Source: Sphingomonas psychrolutea
Lineage (GTDB): Bacteria > Pseudomonadota > Alphaproteobacteria > Sphingomonadales > Sphingomonadaceae
Assembly (NCBI RefSeq): GCF_014636175.1
Contig: NZ_BMDW01000001.1
Coordinates: 124,001 to 188,000 of the forward strand
Length of the DNA stretch: 64,000 bases
Reading direction: 5' to 3'
Below are positions 33,269 to 42,947 of this stretch, piece after piece. Under the pieces are notes generated by a model. The model was not told where the DNA came from. It saw only the letters and a program-made list of their open reading frames with translations, and did no database searches. How positions within the stretch are numbered: the first letter of the stretch is position 1; every line of letters begins with the position of its first letter. The position numbers and the translations under genes were made by a program.

Positions 33269-34789
33269 TCAGGTGACCAGCAACCCCTCGCGCGCGATCT
33301 TTTCCTTCCACATCAAGGGTGCCAGTTGGTGAACGTTCGCCCCTGTCGAATCGACCGCCACCGTCACCGGGAAATCGACCACTTCAAATTCGTAGATCGC
33401 CTCCATGCCGAGGTCCGCGAAGCCCACGACCTTCGATCCCTTGATCGCGCGCGCGACCAGATAGGCAGCACCACCGACCGCCATCAGATAGGCCGATTTC
33501 CCCTCGGCGATCGCCTTGGTCGCATCGGGCCCGCGCTCGGCCTTGCCGACCATCGCGAGCAGACCCTGCCCCAACATCATCCGCGTGAACGAATCCATCC
33601 GCGTCGCCGTGGTCGGGCCCGCCGGGCCAACGACTTCATCGCCGACCGGATCGACCGGACCGACATAATAGATCACGCGGCCCGCGAAATCGACCGGCAG
33701 CGGCTCGCCCGCATCGAGCATGTCCTTGATTCGCTTGTGCGCGGCATCGCGCCCGGTCAGCATCTTGCCATTGAGCAGCAGCCGGTCGCCTTGCTTCCAC
33801 CCCTGCACGTCGGCAGGCGTCAGCGTGTCGAGATCGACGCGGATCGCGGCGCTGTCGGGTTGCCAGTCGACCTTGGGCCACTCATCGAGCTTGGGCGCTT
33901 CGAGGAAGCTTGGGCCAGATCCGTCGAGCACGAAATGGGCGTGGCGCGTAGCGGCACAATTCGGGATCATCGCGACGGGCTTGCCGGCGGCATGGCACGG
34001 CGCGTCGAGGATTTTCACGTCCAAAATGGTCGAAAGCCCGCCCAGCCCCTGCGCGCCGATGCCGAGCGCGTTGACCTTGTCGAAAATCTCGATGCGCAGC
34101 GCCTCGATGTCATTCTTCGGCCCGCGCGCCTTGAGCGGTGCCATGTCGATCGGCTCCATCAGCGCTTGCTTCGCCAACAGCACGCACTGCTCCGCCGTCC
34201 CGCCGACCCCGATGCCGAGCATCCCCGGCGGACACCAGCCCGCCCCCATTTGCGGCAGCATTTCGAGCACCCAGTCGACGATCGAATCGGACGGGTTCAT
34301 CATCTTGAACTTCGACTTGTTCTCCGATCCGCCGCCCTTCGCCGCGACATCGACCGAGACCTTCGCACCCGGCACCATCTCGACGTGCAGCACGCACGGC
34401 GTATTGTCCTTGGTATTGCGCCGCGTGAACGCCGGGTCGGCCAGTACCGAGGCGCGCAGCTTGTTATCGGGATTGAGATAGGCCAGCCGCACACCTTCAT
34501 CGACCACGTCCTGCAACGATCGGCCGGTCTCGTCCAAGCGGCAGTCCATCCCCCATCTGAGGAAGACGTTGACGATGCCGGTATCCTGGCAGATCGGGCG
34601 GTGCCCTTCGGCACACATCCGGCTGTTGGTCAAAATCTGCGCGATCGCGTCCTTGGCGGCGGGGCCTTGCTCGGCCTCATACGCGGCACCCAGCGCGTGG
34701 ATATAATCCATCGGGTGGTAGTAACTGATGAATTGCAGCGCGTCGGCGACGCTCTCGATCAGATCGGCTTGGCGGATGATGGTCGTCAT
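33269..34789 (-). CDS. Fumarate hydratase, class I (4Fe-4S)
   Basis: 506 residues. The iron-sulfur N-terminal domain has Cys in GHRPICQDTGIVNVF, GAGWCPPGMLGIGVGGTAEQC and MIPNCAATRHAHF, the three cluster ligands. The C-terminal beta domain has GPTTATRMDSFTRMMLGQGLLAMVGKAERG. It interconverts fumarate and malate in the TCA cycle and is oxygen-sensitive. The ATG at 34789 was chosen; upstream frame codons are non-coding. Divergent from the GGDEF-EAL gene. Confidence 0.94.
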   Translation of the reverse strand: MTTIIRQADLIESVADALQFISYYHPMDYIHALGAAYEAEQGPAAKDAIAQILTNSRMCAEGHRPICQDTGIVNVFLRWGMDCRLDETGRSLQDVVDEGVRLAYLNPDNKLRASVLADPAFTRRNTKDNTPCVLHVEMVPGAKVSVDVAAKGGGSENKSKFKMMNPSDSIVDWVLEMLPQMGAGWCPPGMLGIGVGGTAEQCVLLAKQALMEPIDMAPLKARGPKNDIEALRIEIFDKVNALGIGAQGLGGLSTILDVKILDAPCHAAGKPVAMIPNCAATRHAHFVLDGSGPSFLEAPKLDEWPKVDWQPDSAAIRVDLDTLTPADVQGWKQGDRLLLNGKMLTGRDAAHKRIKDMLDAGEPLPVDFAGRVIYYVGPVDPVGDEVVGPAGPTTATRMDSFTRMMLGQGLLAMVGKAERGPDATKAIAEGKSAYLMAVGGAAYLVARAIKGSKVVGFADLGMEAIYEFEVVDFPVTVAVDSTGANVHQLAPLMWKEKIAREGLLVT

Positions 34790-34944
34790 GAAGCGGCTTT
34801 CGGTGCTGGCGTCTGCGCTCCCTCTATGCGCCCGCACGCCTGCCGCCAAGCTACTCGCTTTATGCATGATCCAGTCTATCCTTACCGATCGTTTACCATG
34901 GGCCGCAGGCACTTTGGCAAGGTTCGCGGCCTAGGCAACACGCG

Positions 34945-37593
34945 ATGCGGTCCCGTTTCAATCCCCTCCAGGCCCTGGCCTTTGCGTTGACGGCGTTTCG
35001 GACCGATCTGGTTCCCGGTGCGCGCGCATCGGAACCGCACCGCGATGCGCTCCGGATACAGGTGCGGCGGCTGGCCTCGACCTGGCCGTTCGCGCTCGTC
35101 GTGGCGAGCGCTGCGCCGGCGATTGTCTGTTGGGAATCGCGCCACGACGGCCTGCGCGCAATGATGGTGGTGGTACTATGGGGCGGCGTAATTGCGGGGC
35201 TGGGCCTGCTCCTGCTCGCCGCGGTCGCGCATCCCCGGGCGCGGCGGTGGTCGCCTTATGTCCATGTACGCATCGCCACGCTCGTCGGTACCGGGATCGC
35301 AGCGGCCTTGCTGTCGTTGCTCTATGCAACCGTCGCAGCAGGGTCTGGCGCGTTTCCCTTGATCAGCTTCGTCGCCGTATTCGGCGCGATCATCGTGACG
35401 ATCATCGCGCTGCATCCGGTACGCGCGGCGACGCTCGGCTTCGCGCTCGGTCTGGTCGGCATGCTCGGCGTGCGCGACGGCTTCGGCACGGCATTTGGCA
35501 TCGGGCTATGCTTCTTGCTGTGCCTCGCCGTCGCCACCTATCGGCTTGGAGTGTTCGATCGTCGCGCCGGCTCGCGGCGCGAGGTGGAGCAAGCGCAAGG
35601 GCGGATGGCATCGCGCCTGGTCGCCGAGTTCGAGGCGCATTCGAACGGCTGGTTCTGGCAAAGCGATGCGAACGGACGGATTACCTATCTTACCGAAAAG
35701 GTCGCAAACGAACTCGATCTGCCCGATGCGCCCGCGATCCGGGCACCGCTCACCAGCTTGTTCCGGATGGACAGCGCCACGCCTGAGACCGAGCGGACAC
35801 TCGCTTTCCATCTCGCGTCGCGCACTGCTTTTTCCAATTATTCGGTGCGCCCGGCAAGCAATGCCAAGCTCGATCGCTGGTGGTCGATTTCCGGTCGCCC
35901 GGTGATCGACGATTTGGGTCATTTCGTCGGCTTCGTCGGCAGCGGTAGCGATCTGACCGAGCGCCGCCGCGCCGATGCCGAAATCACACGTCTTGCGCTG
36001 TTCGATGGGCTGACCGGGCTTGCCAACCGGCAGCGGCTGCGCCTCTCGCTCGATCAGACGCTCGCGCAGCGTCTGGCGCAACCGGGACACATGCGTTCCT
36101 CGGCACTGTTCCTGCTCGATCTCGATCGGTTCAAAGCGGTCAATGACACGCTGGGCCACCAGACCGGTGACGCGCTGCTGCGGCAAGTCGCGCAACGGCT
36201 GCAGCGCACGATCGGTGAGGCCGGGCTGGTCGGCCGCATCGGCGGCGACGAATTTCAGGTGATCCTGCCGACGATGGCCGACCGCGAAACGTTGAGCGAG
36301 CTCGCGCGCCGCGTGATCTTCGACTTGTCGCAGCCCTACAGCATCGACGGATCGGCAATCAGCATCGGCTGTTCGATCGGCGTCGCGCTGTCGCCCGATG
36401 ACGGGACCGATGCCGAAACGCTGGTCCGCAACGCCGATCTCGCGCTCTATGCCGCCAAAGGCGACGGGCGTGGCATCCACCGCTTTTTTCGCGACGAGCT
36501 GCTGGTCGGCGCGCAAAGCCGCAAGCAGCTTGAGGACGATCTGCGCAATGCGCTGGCGAGCAACCAGTTCTACATCGTTTATCAGGCGGTGGTCAGTACG
36601 CGTTCCGAACGGATCGTCGGCTATGAAGCGTTGCTGCGCTGGGAACATCCGACGCGCGGCCTGATCAGCCCGACCGACTTCATTCCTGTCGCCGAGGATT
36701 GCGGGTTGATCGAGGCGATCGGCGAGTGGGTGCTGCGCACGGCGTGCATCGAAGCGGCGGGCTGGCCGAACGACGTCCGCGTCGCGGTCAACGTCTCGCC
36801 GATCCAGTTCGCCAACGCCGCGCTCCCCGCGATCGTCACCTCGGCGCTCGCGAAGTCGGGGATCGCGCCGCACCGGCTCGAACTCGAAATCACCGAAGGC
36901 GTGTTTGTCGATGAAACCGCCACGACCGAACAGATGTTCAGGACGCTCAAAGGTTGTGGCGTCCGCCTCGCGCTCGACGATTTCGGGACGGGCTATTCCT
37001 CGCTCGGCTATTTGAAAAAGGCGCCGTTTGACAAGATCAAAATCGATCAGAGCTTCGTAAAAGGCGCGACGATCGCGGGCAATCGCAACGCCGCGATCAT
37101 CAAGGCGATCGTCAGCCTGGCCGATACGCTCGGCATGGAGACGACCGCGGAAGGCGTGGAAAATCACGACGAAGTCACACTGATCCGCGAACTCGGCTGC
37201 AGCCATATTCAGGGCTATGTCTACGGCAAGCCGGCGCGCGCCGCCGACGTGCTGATGCATTTGGCGATCGCGGACGGAATGGCGACCGCGAGCGGGTATC
37301 GGATCAGCCGATCCCCTCGCACCGCAATGCTGCGCACCGCGCGCATCCAATCGGGCGACGTGGTCGGCGAAGTGCGCATCCGCAACATCTCCGCGACCGG
37401 CGTGATGATCGAAGGGATCGATGTTGAGGACGGCACCGGCGATCTCGACGTGCTGATCGAGTTGCTCGAGGACCAGATGTTCCCGGCGACGCTGCGCTGG
37501 GCTGCCGACGGCAAGGCCGGCCTCGAATTCGCCGAGACCTTCAACATGGAACGTCTGGCAACGGCACCGGTGCCGTTGCGCAAGGCGGGGTAG
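34945..37593 (+). CDS. Membrane PAS-GGDEF-EAL-PilZ cyclic-di-GMP protein
   Basis: 882 residues. Domains in order: about five transmembrane helices (residues ~45-205), a PAS domain (WFWQSDANGRITYLTEKVANEL), a GGDEF domain with intact RIGGDEFQV, an EAL domain with YEALLRWEHP and DDFGTGYSSLGYL, and a C-terminal PilZ-like domain (RTARIQSGDVVGEVRIRNISATGVMIEG). Both catalytic motifs look competent. No RxxD inhibition site precedes GGDEF at the usual distance, but the PilZ tail could sense the product instead. A second, soluble EAL protein lies at 58969-59775. Confidence 0.92.
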   Translation: MRSRFNPLQALAFALTAFRTDLVPGARASEPHRDALRIQVRRLASTWPFALVVASAAPAIVCWESRHDGLRAMMVVVLWGGVIAGLGLLLLAAVAHPRARRWSPYVHVRIATLVGTGIAAALLSLLYATVAAGSGAFPLISFVAVFGAIIVTIIALHPVRAATLGFALGLVGMLGVRDGFGTAFGIGLCFLLCLAVATYRLGVFDRRAGSRREVEQAQGRMASRLVAEFEAHSNGWFWQSDANGRITYLTEKVANELDLPDAPAIRAPLTSLFRMDSATPETERTLAFHLASRTAFSNYSVRPASNAKLDRWWSISGRPVIDDLGHFVGFVGSGSDLTERRRADAEITRLALFDGLTGLANRQRLRLSLDQTLAQRLAQPGHMRSSALFLLDLDRFKAVNDTLGHQTGDALLRQVAQRLQRTIGEAGLVGRIGGDEFQVILPTMADRETLSELARRVIFDLSQPYSIDGSAISIGCSIGVALSPDDGTDAETLVRNADLALYAAKGDGRGIHRFFRDELLVGAQSRKQLEDDLRNALASNQFYIVYQAVVSTRSERIVGYEALLRWEHPTRGLISPTDFIPVAEDCGLIEAIGEWVLRTACIEAAGWPNDVRVAVNVSPIQFANAALPAIVTSALAKSGIAPHRLELEITEGVFVDETATTEQMFRTLKGCGVRLALDDFGTGYSSLGYLKKAPFDKIKIDQSFVKGATIAGNRNAAIIKAIVSLADTLGMETTAEGVENHDEVTLIRELGCSHIQGYVYGKPARAADVLMHLAIADGMATASGYRISRSPRTAMLRTARIQSGDVVGEVRIRNISATGVMIEGIDVEDGTGDLDVLIELLEDQMFPATLRWAADGKAGLEFAETFNMERLATAPVPLRKAG

Positions 37594-37621
37594 GATGCGC
37601 TAGCTCCCCCCTAGACGGGCG

Positions 37622-37662
37622 GGCGTGCCCTTGCTCCCCTCCCTTCCAGGGAGGGGAGCAAA
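37622..37662. repeat. REP-like single hairpin
   Basis: CTCCCCTCCCTTCCAGGGAGGGGAG between two convergent genes, same palindrome class as at 9.7 and 21.97 kb. Confidence 0.5.
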
Positions 37663-37666
37663 TCGC

Positions 37667-38308
37667 TCAGCCCGCGCTGTTCGCCGTCACCGCAGCAGCA
37701 GCTGGCGGCGGCGGCGCACCCGCCCCATCCGGCCCGCCGTCCGCGCCATCATCCAGCCCACGGTCCGGCCCCCGATCTGGACCGAAGCCCTCGGCTCCGC
37801 CGGGACCTCTATGCGGGCCGTGTCGCCCACCCGGCCCCCCCGGCCCGCCACGCGGTGGCCCCATCGGTCGCAACGCCGTCACCGTGCCGTCCGCGCCGAC
37901 GAGGAACGAGGCGTGGATCGTCCCGTCACGGAACGGCCCTTGCACCGTTACCGTTTGTCCAATGGCGACCAGGCTCGACTCGCCCCCCATGAAACCGTGA
38001 CGCGGCCCCGCCTCGACCAGCGCCCGCCCGCTGCCATCGGCCAGGATGAAGGCACGGCCATAGATTTCGGCGACCTTGCCCCGCACCGTGACAATCGATC
38101 CGCCATCCGCCAGTGATCTGATCGCCACCGGGTTGGCCGGCGCCATTTCGGCCGCGGGCGCGCTCAGCTGCGCGAACGTCGCCCCACCACCGACCCCGAC
38201 CGCGAGCAACGCTGCGGCAACCAGCGCGGTCTGCGTGGAAAAGCGCCGCGCACGCTTCGGTGCGGCCGGGGTTGGGGTCGGGGTCGGTCCTTCGATGTAA
38301 TCGGTCAT
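37667..38308 (-). CDS. Membrane-anchored DUF5666/OB-fold-like protein with Gly/Pro/Asp-rich tail
   Basis: 213 residues: a cytoplasmic proline-rich start, a transmembrane anchor (TALVAAALLAVGVGGGATFAQL), a periplasmic OB-like fold (SLADGGSIVTVRGKVAEIYGRAFILADGSGRALVEAG ... GQTVTVQGPFRDGTIHASFLVGADG) and a low-complexity tail rich in GPGGPGGRHGPHRGP and DRGPD repeats. Function unknown. It is divergent from the two-component operon and may be a target of it. The start at 38308 has AAGGA nine bases upstream. Confidence 0.7.
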   Translation of the reverse strand: MTDYIEGPTPTPTPAAPKRARRFSTQTALVAAALLAVGVGGGATFAQLSAPAAEMAPANPVAIRSLADGGSIVTVRGKVAEIYGRAFILADGSGRALVEAGPRHGFMGGESSLVAIGQTVTVQGPFRDGTIHASFLVGADGTVTALRPMGPPRGGPGGPGGRHGPHRGPGGAEGFGPDRGPDRGLDDGADGGPDGAGAPPPPAAAAVTANSAG

Positions 38309-38431
38309 TATCGGCATTCCTTGGTGGTTGGTGTTGCCCTTTTTAGGGGATCACCCCACCACCCCGCTGAACCCGCCGGTTCAGCCCCGGTTTAGCGACG
38401 CGGCCTAGCAACCGGATCAAAGGACACATGC

Positions 38432-39088
38432 ATGCGCATCCTGCTGGTCGAGGACGACACCGCGCTCGCCGACGGCATCGCCCGGGCGCTCCGCGCCGAA
38501 CATTTCGCGGTCGATGTGGCCGCGAATGGCGAGGATGGCGCGCATCTCGGCGACACCGGCAGCTATGACGCGGCAGTGCTCGATCTCGGGCTGCCGATCA
38601 AATCGGGTCTCACCGTGCTGGAAGAATGGCGCGCCGCCGGGCGCGCGCTGCCCGTGCTGATCCTCACCGCGCGCGACGGCTGGTCGGAAAAGGTCTCCGG
38701 TTTCCGCGCCGGAGCCGACGATTATCTCACCAAACCGTTCCGCGTCGAGGAGCTCGTCATGCGGCTGCGCGCGCTGGTACGCCGGGCCGCTGGCCACGCC
38801 GCCGCGCGCATCGTCTGCGGGTCGGTCGCGTTCGATGCACAGACCGGTCAGGTCGAGCGCGACGGACTGCCCTTGCGCCTCACCGCGCTCGAATGGCGCG
38901 TGCTGACGACGCTGATGCTGCGCAAGGGCGTGGTGGTCGATCGGCTCGACTTGCTCGACCATGTCTATGAAGGCGATGCCGATCCCGATTCCAATTCGCT
39001 CGAAGTGATCGTCGGCCGCTTGCGCAAGAAGATCGGCGCAGAGCGGATCGAAACGGTGCGCGGGCGCGGGTATCGGGTGGTGGGATGA
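38432..39088 (+). CDS. OmpR-family response regulator
   Basis: 218 residues: an N-terminal receiver (MRILLVEDDTALADGIARAL, phospho-acceptor Asp in AAVLDLGLPIKSG, Lys in LTKPFRVEEL) and a C-terminal winged helix (RLTALEWRVLTTLMLRKGVVVDRLDLLDHVY...NSLEVIVGRLRKKIG...TVRGRGYRVVG). This is the QseB/PmrA/PhoP-like branch. Its kinase gene follows after 112 bp of hairpin repeat. Confidence 0.95.
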   Translation: MRILLVEDDTALADGIARALRAEHFAVDVAANGEDGAHLGDTGSYDAAVLDLGLPIKSGLTVLEEWRAAGRALPVLILTARDGWSEKVSGFRAGADDYLTKPFRVEELVMRLRALVRRAAGHAAARIVCGSVAFDAQTGQVERDGLPLRLTALEWRVLTTLMLRKGVVVDRLDLLDHVYEGDADPDSNSLEVIVGRLRKKIGAERIETVRGRGYRVVG

Positions 39089-39108
39089 TGGGGGTTACGC
39101 GATCCTTG

Positions 39109-39188
39109 TTGTTCTCCCGCGAAAGCGGGAGTCCAGAGCCACACGCATTGTGTTTGCAGCCCTGGACTCCCGCTTTCGCGGGAGAACA
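39109..39188. repeat. REP-type inverted repeat pair between regulator and kinase genes
   Basis: TTCTCCCGC-GAAA-GCGGGAG with a TCCAG tail at 39109-39136 is mirrored at 39162-39188, forming one large cruciform-capable block inside the operon. It ends 12 bp before the kinase ATG. Confidence 0.75.
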
Positions 39189-39200
39189 CGGTGGGCGAAC

Positions 39201-40577
39201 ATGAACCTCCTCCCCCGCTCGCTCTACGGCCGCCTCCTCGCCACCGCACTGATCGCCACGCTGGCCGCGCTCGCTTTTGCCGCCTTTTCGATCGGCGCCG
39301 TGCTCGAGCGGTTCGTGATGCGCGGGCTCGACGATCGGCTCGACGCGCAGATCGCAGTGCTCGCGCAAGCCGTCCGCCCCGATGGCGGGATCGACCGCCG
39401 CCGCCTGATCCTCGCTGCCCCCTATGACGATCCGCGCGGCGGCTGGGGTTGGCGAATCGATGCAGCGGGCCGCACCACCGCCTCGCCTGCCCCGCCCGAT
39501 CTCGGCGCGATGCTCGGGCCGCCAAATTCTTTCCTCGACTGGCACGACCGTCGTGATCGGAACCGCGCGCGCGCGCTCGATTGGCGCGATCACGACGGCC
39601 CGCGTCACGCGCGCAGCCTGATGCTCGCCACCCCCGCCGGCCCCGTCCGCATCACCGCCTCCGCTCCACGCGCGATCGTCGATCGTCCCTTGCGCGCCGC
39701 CATGATGCCGCTGCTCGGCTCGCTGCTGCTGCTCGGCCTCGCGCTGGCAGCGGCGACACTCGTGCAACTGCGCATCGGCCTGCGCCCGCTCAAGGCGATG
39801 CGCGAAAGCCTCACTGCGATCCGCGCCGGCAAGGCCGCCGCGCTGCCCGAAGACCAGCCGAGCGAGCTCGCCCCGCTCGTGAGCGAGATCAACGCGCTGC
39901 TTGCCGAAAATGCCGCCGCGCTCGCCAACGCCCGCGGCCATGTCGCCAATCTCGCGCACGGGCTCAAAACCCCGCTCGCGACGCTCGCACTCGCGCTCCC
40001 GCCGCACGACCCCGACGGCCTTTTGCGCGAACAGGTCGACCGAATTGACCACGCGGTGCGCCACCATCTCGGCCGCGCGCGCGCCGCAACGCCGGGCGGC
40101 GGGATGCGCGTCGCCACCGCGCTCGCGCCCGTGCTCGCCGACCTGACCGACGCCCTCGCCCGCATCCATGCCGAGCGCGGCGTCACCGCAAACGTGGAGA
40201 TCGCGCCCGATCTCAGCGTCGCGGTCGACCGGCAGGATCTCGACGAACTGATCGGCAATCTGCTCGACAATGCGTGGCGCTGGGCCGCCACTCGAATCAC
40301 TGTCACCGCCGCGGTTGGAGCAGACCCGCGCTTCATCCGCCTATGCATCGCCGACGACGGCGTCGGCATCGCGCCCGAAGCGCGCGTCGCAGCGCTTGCC
40401 GCCGGGCAGCGACTCGACGAACGCGGTGACGGCCATGGCTTCGGCCTGTCGATCGCGTACGAGCTTGCGACGCTCTATGGCGGCACGCTGACGCTCGAAT
40501 CTGCGAGTCTCGGGGGCTTGGCTGCGGCCGTCGACCTACCGCAATCGCTTCGGACGTCGCATTCATCCGACGTGTGA
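39201..40577 (+). CDS. Sensor histidine kinase
   Basis: 458 residues: two transmembrane helices (LLATALIATLAALAFAAFSIGAVL and LLGSLLLLGLALAAATLV) around a ~140-residue periplasmic sensor, a HAMP-like segment (RIGLRPLKAMRESLTAIRAGKAAALP), the H-box HVANLAHGLKTPLATLAL, the N-box ELIGNLLDNAWRWA, and the G-boxes IADDGVGIAPEA and GHGFGLSIAYELA. It pairs with the upstream OmpR-type regulator. The ATG at 39201 was chosen because the longer frame would begin inside the repeat hairpin. Confidence 0.94.
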   Translation: MNLLPRSLYGRLLATALIATLAALAFAAFSIGAVLERFVMRGLDDRLDAQIAVLAQAVRPDGGIDRRRLILAAPYDDPRGGWGWRIDAAGRTTASPAPPDLGAMLGPPNSFLDWHDRRDRNRARALDWRDHDGPRHARSLMLATPAGPVRITASAPRAIVDRPLRAAMMPLLGSLLLLGLALAAATLVQLRIGLRPLKAMRESLTAIRAGKAAALPEDQPSELAPLVSEINALLAENAAALANARGHVANLAHGLKTPLATLALALPPHDPDGLLREQVDRIDHAVRHHLGRARAATPGGGMRVATALAPVLADLTDALARIHAERGVTANVEIAPDLSVAVDRQDLDELIGNLLDNAWRWAATRITVTAAVGADPRFIRLCIADDGVGIAPEARVAALAAGQRLDERGDGHGFGLSIAYELATLYGGTLTLESASLGGLAAAVDLPQSLRTSHSSDV

Positions 40578-40811
40578 AAAAAACGTCATGTTCCCGCTTC
40601 GGTCTCTTGCGTTTCGCCAACGCCAGCTTTGACCGCGCGTCGCACGATAGGGCCGATCGGGACTTGCTGTGAACCGAGTCAAAATAGCGACGAGTTGAGT
40701 CGCTAATTTGTCATTTACCGACTTGCGCCGCCGAGCGATCCGGCACAATCTGTTGGGGTTGAGTTCGGGGGCGAACCCAAGAACTGGTAGAACAGAGCCT
40801 GCAACCCCATA

Positions 40812-40840
40812 TTGCAGAGACGTCCTGGCCTGTGTTTATA
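40812..40840 (+). promoter_or_regulatory. Putative nrdA promoter
   Basis: TTGCAG, 17 bp, TTTATA. It lies in a 413-bp gene-free stretch (40578-40990) that also holds an inverted repeat AGCGAC-N7-GTCGCT (40686-40704) and a GC-rich hairpin GGGGG-TTCGG-CCCCC (40893-40907) in the presumed leader. I looked for and did not find a convincing NrdR box. Confidence 0.35.
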
Positions 40841-40990
40841 GCGCGGGGCGGACCTATTTTGTTCTCGTGTGGTCGCCCGGAAATGATAGCATGGGGGTTC
40901 GGCCCCCCGCTTCAAACGGACCGGGAACGCCCATTGTGAAATGGCGGCGCTCCGGTTCGATATGTGGCGGGAAAGACGAAGGCGATGACG

Positions 40991-42931
40991 ATGGATTTTC
41001 GGGACAGCAGGGAAGCGAATACGGACATGGCCACCGATACGATCGAGGCGCTGACGACCAGCGCAGCCCCGCCCGTCAGCGACACGAGCGGCGCAAACCG
41101 CACACTCGCCGCGCGCGGTGATTCAAAGGAAGTGCGCGCGCAGCTTTACCCGGTCGAGGTCGACCATTCGCGCGACGCGTTGCTCACCGATTTCGGCAAG
41201 GACACGCTCAAGGACCGCTATTTGCTGCCCGGCGAAACCTTCCAGGATCTGTTCGTGCGCGTCGCGTCGGCCTATGCCGACGATGCCGGCCACGCGCAGC
41301 GGCTCTACAGCTATATTTCGCGGCTGTGGTTCATGCCCGCGACGCCCGTCCTGTCGAACGGCGGCACCGGGCGCGGCCTGCCCATCTCATGCTTCCTCAA
41401 CTCGGTCCCTGACAGCCTCAACGGCATCGTCGACACCTGGAACGAGAATGTCTGGCTTGCGTCGCGCGGCGGCGGGATCGGCACCTATTGGGGCAATGTC
41501 CGCGGCATCGGCGAGCCGGTTGGCCTCAACGGCAAGACCAGCGGCATCATCCCGTTCGTCCGCGTCATGGATTCGCTGACGCTCGCGATTTCGCAGGGCT
41601 CGCTGCGCCGCGGTTCGGCGGCGGTGTATCTCGACGTGTCGCATCCCGAGATCGAGGAGTTCCTCGAAATTCGCAAACCCTCGGGCGATTTCAATCGCAA
41701 GGCGCTCAACCTGCATCACGGCGTGTTGCTGACCGACGCCTTTATGGAAGCGGTCCGCGCGGGCAGCGAATGGACGCTGACCAGCCCGAAGGACGGCTCG
41801 GCGCGCGCCACCGTCGATGCGCGCTCGCTGTTCCAGAAGCTGGTCGAGACGCGCCTCGCCACCGGCGAGCCGTACATCATCTTCTCGGATCACGTGAACA
41901 AGGCGATGCCCAAGCATCACCGCGATCTCGGCCTCAAGGTCTCGACCTCGAACCTTTGCAGCGAGATCACGCTGCCGACCGGCAAGGACCATCTCGGCAA
42001 TGAGCGCACCGCGGTGTGCTGCCTGTCGTCGCTCAACCTCGAGACGTGGGACCAGTGGAAGGACGAAAAGGGCTTCATCGAGGACGTGATGCGTTTCCTC
42101 GACAACGTCCTGCAGGATTTCATCGACCGCGCCGAACCCGGCATGGAGCAAGCCGCTTACTCCGCGATGCGCGAGCGTTCCGTGGGTCTCGGCGTGATGG
42201 GCTTCCACTCCTTCCTGCAGGCGCGCGGGCTGCCGTTCGAAGGCGCGATGGCCAAGTCGTGGAACTTGCGCATGTTCAAGCACATCAAGGGCCAGGTCGA
42301 CGAAGCCTCGATGCACCTCGCGACCGAGCGCGGTCCCTGCCCCGATGCCGCCGACATGGGCGTGATGGAGCGTTTCAGCTGCAAGATGGCGATCGCACCG
42401 ACCGCATCGATCAGCATCATTTGCGGCGGCACCTCGGCGTGCATCGAGCCGATCCCCGCCAACATCTACACCCACAAGACGCTGTCGGGCAGCTTCTCGA
42501 TCAAGAATCCGTATCTCGAAAAGCTGCTCAACGAGAAATCGAAGAACAGCGACGCGGTGTGGAATTCGATCCTCGAACAAGGCGGCTCGGTCCAGCATCT
42601 CGATTTCCTCAGCACCGAGGAAAAGGATTGCTTCAAGACCAGCTTCGAGATCGACCAGCGCTGGCTGATCGAGCTCCAGGCCGACCGCACGCCCTATATC
42701 GATCAGGCGACCTCGCTCAACCTGTTCATCCCCGCTGATGTCGAGAAGTGGGACTTGCTCATGCTCCACTTCCGCGCGTGGGAATTGGGCATCAAGTCGC
42801 TTTACTATCTCCGCTCCAAATCGGTGCAGCGCGCCGGTTTCGCCGGCGGGGTCGAGGCCGACAACACGATCGAAAAGCCGCAATTCGACATCGAAGTGAA
42901 GAATTACGATGAATGTTTGGCGTGTCAGTGA
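40991..42931 (+). CDS. nrdA: Ribonucleoside-diphosphate reductase, alpha subunit (cone-less class I)
   Basis: 646 residues. Active-site cysteines are seen in LPISCFLNS, SNLCSEITLP and RTAVCCLSSLNLE, and the C-terminal redox pair in YDECLACQ. The chain begins almost directly with the ten-stranded barrel (LYPVEVDHSRDALLTDFGKDTLKDRYLLPGET), so the ATP-cone that gives dATP feedback inhibition is absent. ATG 40991 follows GAAGGCG at good spacing; ATG 41027 is an alternative. Its partner nrdB lies 1.8 kb downstream. Confidence 0.95.
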   Translation: MDFRDSREANTDMATDTIEALTTSAAPPVSDTSGANRTLAARGDSKEVRAQLYPVEVDHSRDALLTDFGKDTLKDRYLLPGETFQDLFVRVASAYADDAGHAQRLYSYISRLWFMPATPVLSNGGTGRGLPISCFLNSVPDSLNGIVDTWNENVWLASRGGGIGTYWGNVRGIGEPVGLNGKTSGIIPFVRVMDSLTLAISQGSLRRGSAAVYLDVSHPEIEEFLEIRKPSGDFNRKALNLHHGVLLTDAFMEAVRAGSEWTLTSPKDGSARATVDARSLFQKLVETRLATGEPYIIFSDHVNKAMPKHHRDLGLKVSTSNLCSEITLPTGKDHLGNERTAVCCLSSLNLETWDQWKDEKGFIEDVMRFLDNVLQDFIDRAEPGMEQAAYSAMRERSVGLGVMGFHSFLQARGLPFEGAMAKSWNLRMFKHIKGQVDEASMHLATERGPCPDAADMGVMERFSCKMAIAPTASISIICGGTSACIEPIPANIYTHKTLSGSFSIKNPYLEKLLNEKSKNSDAVWNSILEQGGSVQHLDFLSTEEKDCFKTSFEIDQRWLIELQADRTPYIDQATSLNLFIPADVEKWDLLMLHFRAWELGIKSLYYLRSKSVQRAGFAGGVEADNTIEKPQFDIEVKNYDECLACQ

Positions 42932-42947
42932 GGTGGCGGCGTTAAGT

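Noticed and set aside
40578..40990. NrdR boxes or adenosylcobalamin riboswitch upstream of nrdA
   Set aside because: No sequence close to either consensus was found; only a promoter-like pair and simple hairpins are visible.
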